This document shows positions 32,719 through 34,610 of a stretch of DNA of 34,610 bases, piece by piece. Every line of letters begins with the position of its first letter. Positions within the stretch are counted from its first letter, which is position 1. The notes under the pieces were generated by a model. It was not told the origin of the DNA, searched no databases, and saw only the letters and a program-made list of their open reading frames with translations. The DNA lies in assembly GCA_945872825.1 (NCBI GenBank), contig CAMCBD010000023.1, positions 1 to 34,610 of the forward strand, written 5' to 3'. The position numbers and the translations under genes are program-made. Source of the DNA: Nitrosomonas ureae. GTDB taxonomy: Bacteria; Pseudomonadota; Gammaproteobacteria; Burkholderiales; Nitrosomonadaceae.

Positions 32719-34182
32719 ATGTCACATAGTTCAACACAAATCAATAAATATCTGAAGAGCTTACAAAAACACCTTACTGACGAGCATCCAGATAATCCAA
32801 CTCTGGCTAACGCTGTAAAAAGTTTTAGAAAAATGGATTATGTCGGACATAGTATGGGACTAATCGGTAAAGACGAATCGTATGCAACCTGTGTGACATG
32901 GTGGCCTATGATTGCTGTATTAGGTACATTTTCTGCAGGCAAATCGACATATATCAACTCTTATCTGAATATACCGCTGCAACGTACAGGAAATCAGGCT
33001 GTCGATGATAAATTCACAGTAATCTGCTACAGCCGCCATAATGAGGCAAAAACACTTCCTGGTATAGCACTGGATGCAGATCCTCGTTTTCCTTTTTTTC
33101 AGATAAGCCGTAGCATTGATGAAATTTCTGAAGCTGGGCAAGAACGTATTGATGCTTACCTACAGCTAAAAACCTGTCCATCTGAAAACATACGTGGAAA
33201 AATTCTTATTGATTCTCCGGGCTTCGACGCCGACAACCAGCGTGCATCTACATTACGCTTAACCCAACACATCATCAATTTATCCGATCTTGTTCTGGTA
33301 TTTTTTGATGCGCGTCATCCAGAACCGAAGGCGATGCAGGATACACTGGCTTATTTGGTATCAGCGAGTGTTAATCGTGCAGACGCCAATAAATTTCTTT
33401 ATATCCTCAACCAAATTGATGTAACAGCCCAGGAAGACAATCCCGAAGAGGTTGTCTCAGCCTGGCAGCGTTCGCTGGCCGAAGTGGGTCTCGTCACGGG
33501 GCGATTCTATCGAATTTATAATCCAAGTGCTGCCGTTCCGATTGCTAATCCGCATGTTAGAGAGCGTTTTGAAAAGAAACGTGCAGAAGATATGGCTGAC
33601 ATCGATGCACGCATGCACCAAATAGAAGTAGAGCGCTCGTATCGTATCGTCGGGAAGCTTGAACAAACTGCCAAAGGCATCAAAAATCAGATTGTCAACA
33701 AACTCTCTGAAATGCTTAAAAAATGGAAAAGCAGAGTCATTCTATTTGACAGTATGGCATTTAGCATTCTGGCAGTATTAGCAGGTGTGGCTTTAACTAT
33801 GAATGAATCCTGGGGTCTTCTGAAAGCATTCCCAGATGAGTTCATACAAGGTGAAACCACCGCGTTGGTAATAGCCGTATCTCTGGCAATCAGTATTATT
33901 TATATCCATTTTTCTATTCGCCGCGCTGTTGCCAACAATCTGTTGAAGAGATTGGCAGATGAAATGGGAAATGACCACGAAACATACAAACAACTTATGC
34001 AGGCTTTTAATAAAAGCACTACCGCTTACCGCCCAATGCTCCTAAAGAGTCCGGCTGGCTGGAATGAAGTAACACAGCAAACAATTGATGAAATCATTAA
34101 TGAAGCCAATGATTATATCCAAGCATTAAATGATCAGTTTACTAATCCCTCCGGTAACGAAAGCGGAAATTCACAAGTTTAA
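32719..34182 (+). CDS. Dynamin/EHD-like GTPase with C-terminal membrane hairpin
   Basis: 487 residues. G1 P-loop VLGTFSAGKSTYINSYL (GxxxxGKS, 69-77), switch-I Thr100 in DDKFTVICY, G3 DSPG (165-168) in ILIDSPGFDAD, and G4 NQID (231-234) in FLYILNQIDV define a dynamin-superfamily GTPase. A helical region follows, with charged segments near 285-340, then two membrane helices (about 344-362 and 378-398), then a soluble helical end. Bacterial relatives act in membrane remodelling or protection, some against phage, but the role here is unknown. Ser in GTFSAGKS and the F-x-A-G-K-S form are typical of EHD/dynamin-like members rather than Era/Der. It stands alone, next to an IS481 copy. Confidence 0.82.
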   Translation: MSHSSTQINKYLKSLQKHLTDEHPDNPTLANAVKSFRKMDYVGHSMGLIGKDESYATCVTWWPMIAVLGTFSAGKSTYINSYLNIPLQRTGNQAVDDKFTVICYSRHNEAKTLPGIALDADPRFPFFQISRSIDEISEAGQERIDAYLQLKTCPSENIRGKILIDSPGFDADNQRASTLRLTQHIINLSDLVLVFFDARHPEPKAMQDTLAYLVSASVNRADANKFLYILNQIDVTAQEDNPEEVVSAWQRSLAEVGLVTGRFYRIYNPSAAVPIANPHVRERFEKKRAEDMADIDARMHQIEVERSYRIVGKLEQTAKGIKNQIVNKLSEMLKKWKSRVILFDSMAFSILAVLAGVALTMNESWGLLKAFPDEFIQGETTALVIAVSLAISIIYIHFSIRRAVANNLLKRLADEMGNDHETYKQLMQAFNKSTTAYRPMLLKSPAGWNEVTQQTIDEIINEANDYIQALNDQFTNPSGNESGNSQV

Positions 34183-34193
34183 AGTTTATTACA

Positions 34194-34610
34194 TGTACCA
34201 GGTGTTTAGTCCCACGATGTACTGGTGTAATATATGACCAGCTACGGAGGGAAGAATTATGGGACAGATACTGCACGGAAGCGCCCGGACGACAGCGGCG
34301 GTGCGTCGAGATACAGCATAGTCAAGAGAGCCTGAATGTTCTGGTTGAACGGTACGGGATCAACCAGAAGACGGTTGCGAAGTGGAGGAAACGGGAGTTT
34401 GTCCACGATTCCCCGATGGGGCCCAAAGAGGCGCACTCGACCGTTTTAAGTCTGGAAGAAGAAGCAGCTGTTGTGGCTTTCCGCAAACATACGCTTCTGC
34501 CGCTGGATGATTGCTTGTATGCCCTGCAACCGAGCATCCCGCATCTGACCCGTTCAAGCTTGCATCGCTGCTTTCAGCGGCATGATATCAGCCGCTTGCC
34601 GGATGTTGAA
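34194..34610 (+). mobile_element. IS481-family insertion sequence, left part, cut by the window edge
   Basis: From about 34194 the sequence begins TGTACCAGGTGTTTAGTCCC, with a second similar TGTACTGGTGTA soon after, consistent with an IS481-type terminal region starting in TGT. The transposase frame follows. The boundary starts 12 bp after the stop of the dynamin-like gene. The right end is outside the window. Confidence 0.65.
34259..34610 (+). pseudogene. IS481-family transposase N-terminus with a frameshift
   Basis: ATG at 34259, behind GGAGGGAAGAATT, opens MGQILHGSARTTAAVRR and then hits TAG at 34319-34321. A different frame continues SQESLNVLVERYGINQKTVA, KWRKREFVHDSPMGPKEAHS, TVLSLEEEAAVVAFRKHTLL, PLDDCLYALQPSIPHLTRSS, LHRCFQRHDISRLPDVE to the window end. 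This is the helix-turn-helix region of IS481 transposases, which usually read ...VRRxIQHSQESL... A loss of two bases near 34310 (GAGATA expected to be in a GAG-ATA-CAG-CAT context) explains the break. The catalytic DDE domain lies beyond the window. Confidence 0.8.

Overview
The window looks like chromosome of a betaproteobacterial ammonia oxidiser, most likely Nitrosomonas or a close relative. This is inferred from gene content: a phosphoribulokinase (Calvin cycle), a formate/nitrite-family channel, a PEP-CTERM protein plus a TIGR04073 exosortase-associated protein, and the betaproteobacterial order polA / LOG / DUF2782 / thrB / BPSS1780. No rRNA or tRNA gene and no CRISPR array was seen.

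Layout. Positions 1-760 are a graveyard: the end of an IS3-family element, a frameshifted and truncated HD-domain protein, and the 3' end of an IS200/IS605-type transposase. From 757 to 6753 runs the ybbA-ybbP-hemW-FNT operon (minus), divergent from tesA; the tesA and ybbA start codons overlap. Next come rluC (minus) and rne (plus), separated by a 476-bp AT-rich leader, then polA (minus), 13 bp from a divergent LOG-family gene that leads into DUF2782, thrB and a BPSS1780 membrane protein with an added zinc-ribbon tail. Between that gene and uvrD lies a deletion scar in which the N-terminus of a SNF2-type helicase is joined to the C-terminal end of another protein, probably what is left of a defence locus. 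uvrD and prkB follow.

The accessory half begins at about 20.9 kb: a secreted His/Gly/Tyr-rich protein, a glycine-zipper lipoprotein broken at a poly-C tract, a small membrane protein, and a TIGR04073 protein. A tight three-gene minus-strand operon (23296-26476) follows: an acyl-CoA-dehydrogenase-fold flavoprotein without the usual catalytic Glu, a PhnD-like binding protein without a signal peptide, and a TusA-like/diiron ferritin-like fusion. This is the best candidate for an undescribed system. Then come a small lipoprotein, a PEP-CTERM DUF839 protein with a structured 5' leader, and a decayed paralogue of the lipoprotein on the far side. The right end carries a Cys-rich secreted peptide, ygfX and ygfZ (divergent), a DUF502 membrane protein, a dynamin-like GTPase, and a frameshifted IS481-family element running off the edge.

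How the parts relate. YbbA/YbbP and TesA form a conserved envelope/lipase neighbourhood. Rne and RluC handle RNA, and PolA and UvrD handle DNA repair. PrkB fits autotrophic carbon fixation, and FNT fits nitrite handling. The TIGR04073 and PEP-CTERM genes imply an exosortase system encoded elsewhere. All family calls were made by reading motifs; no database search was run.
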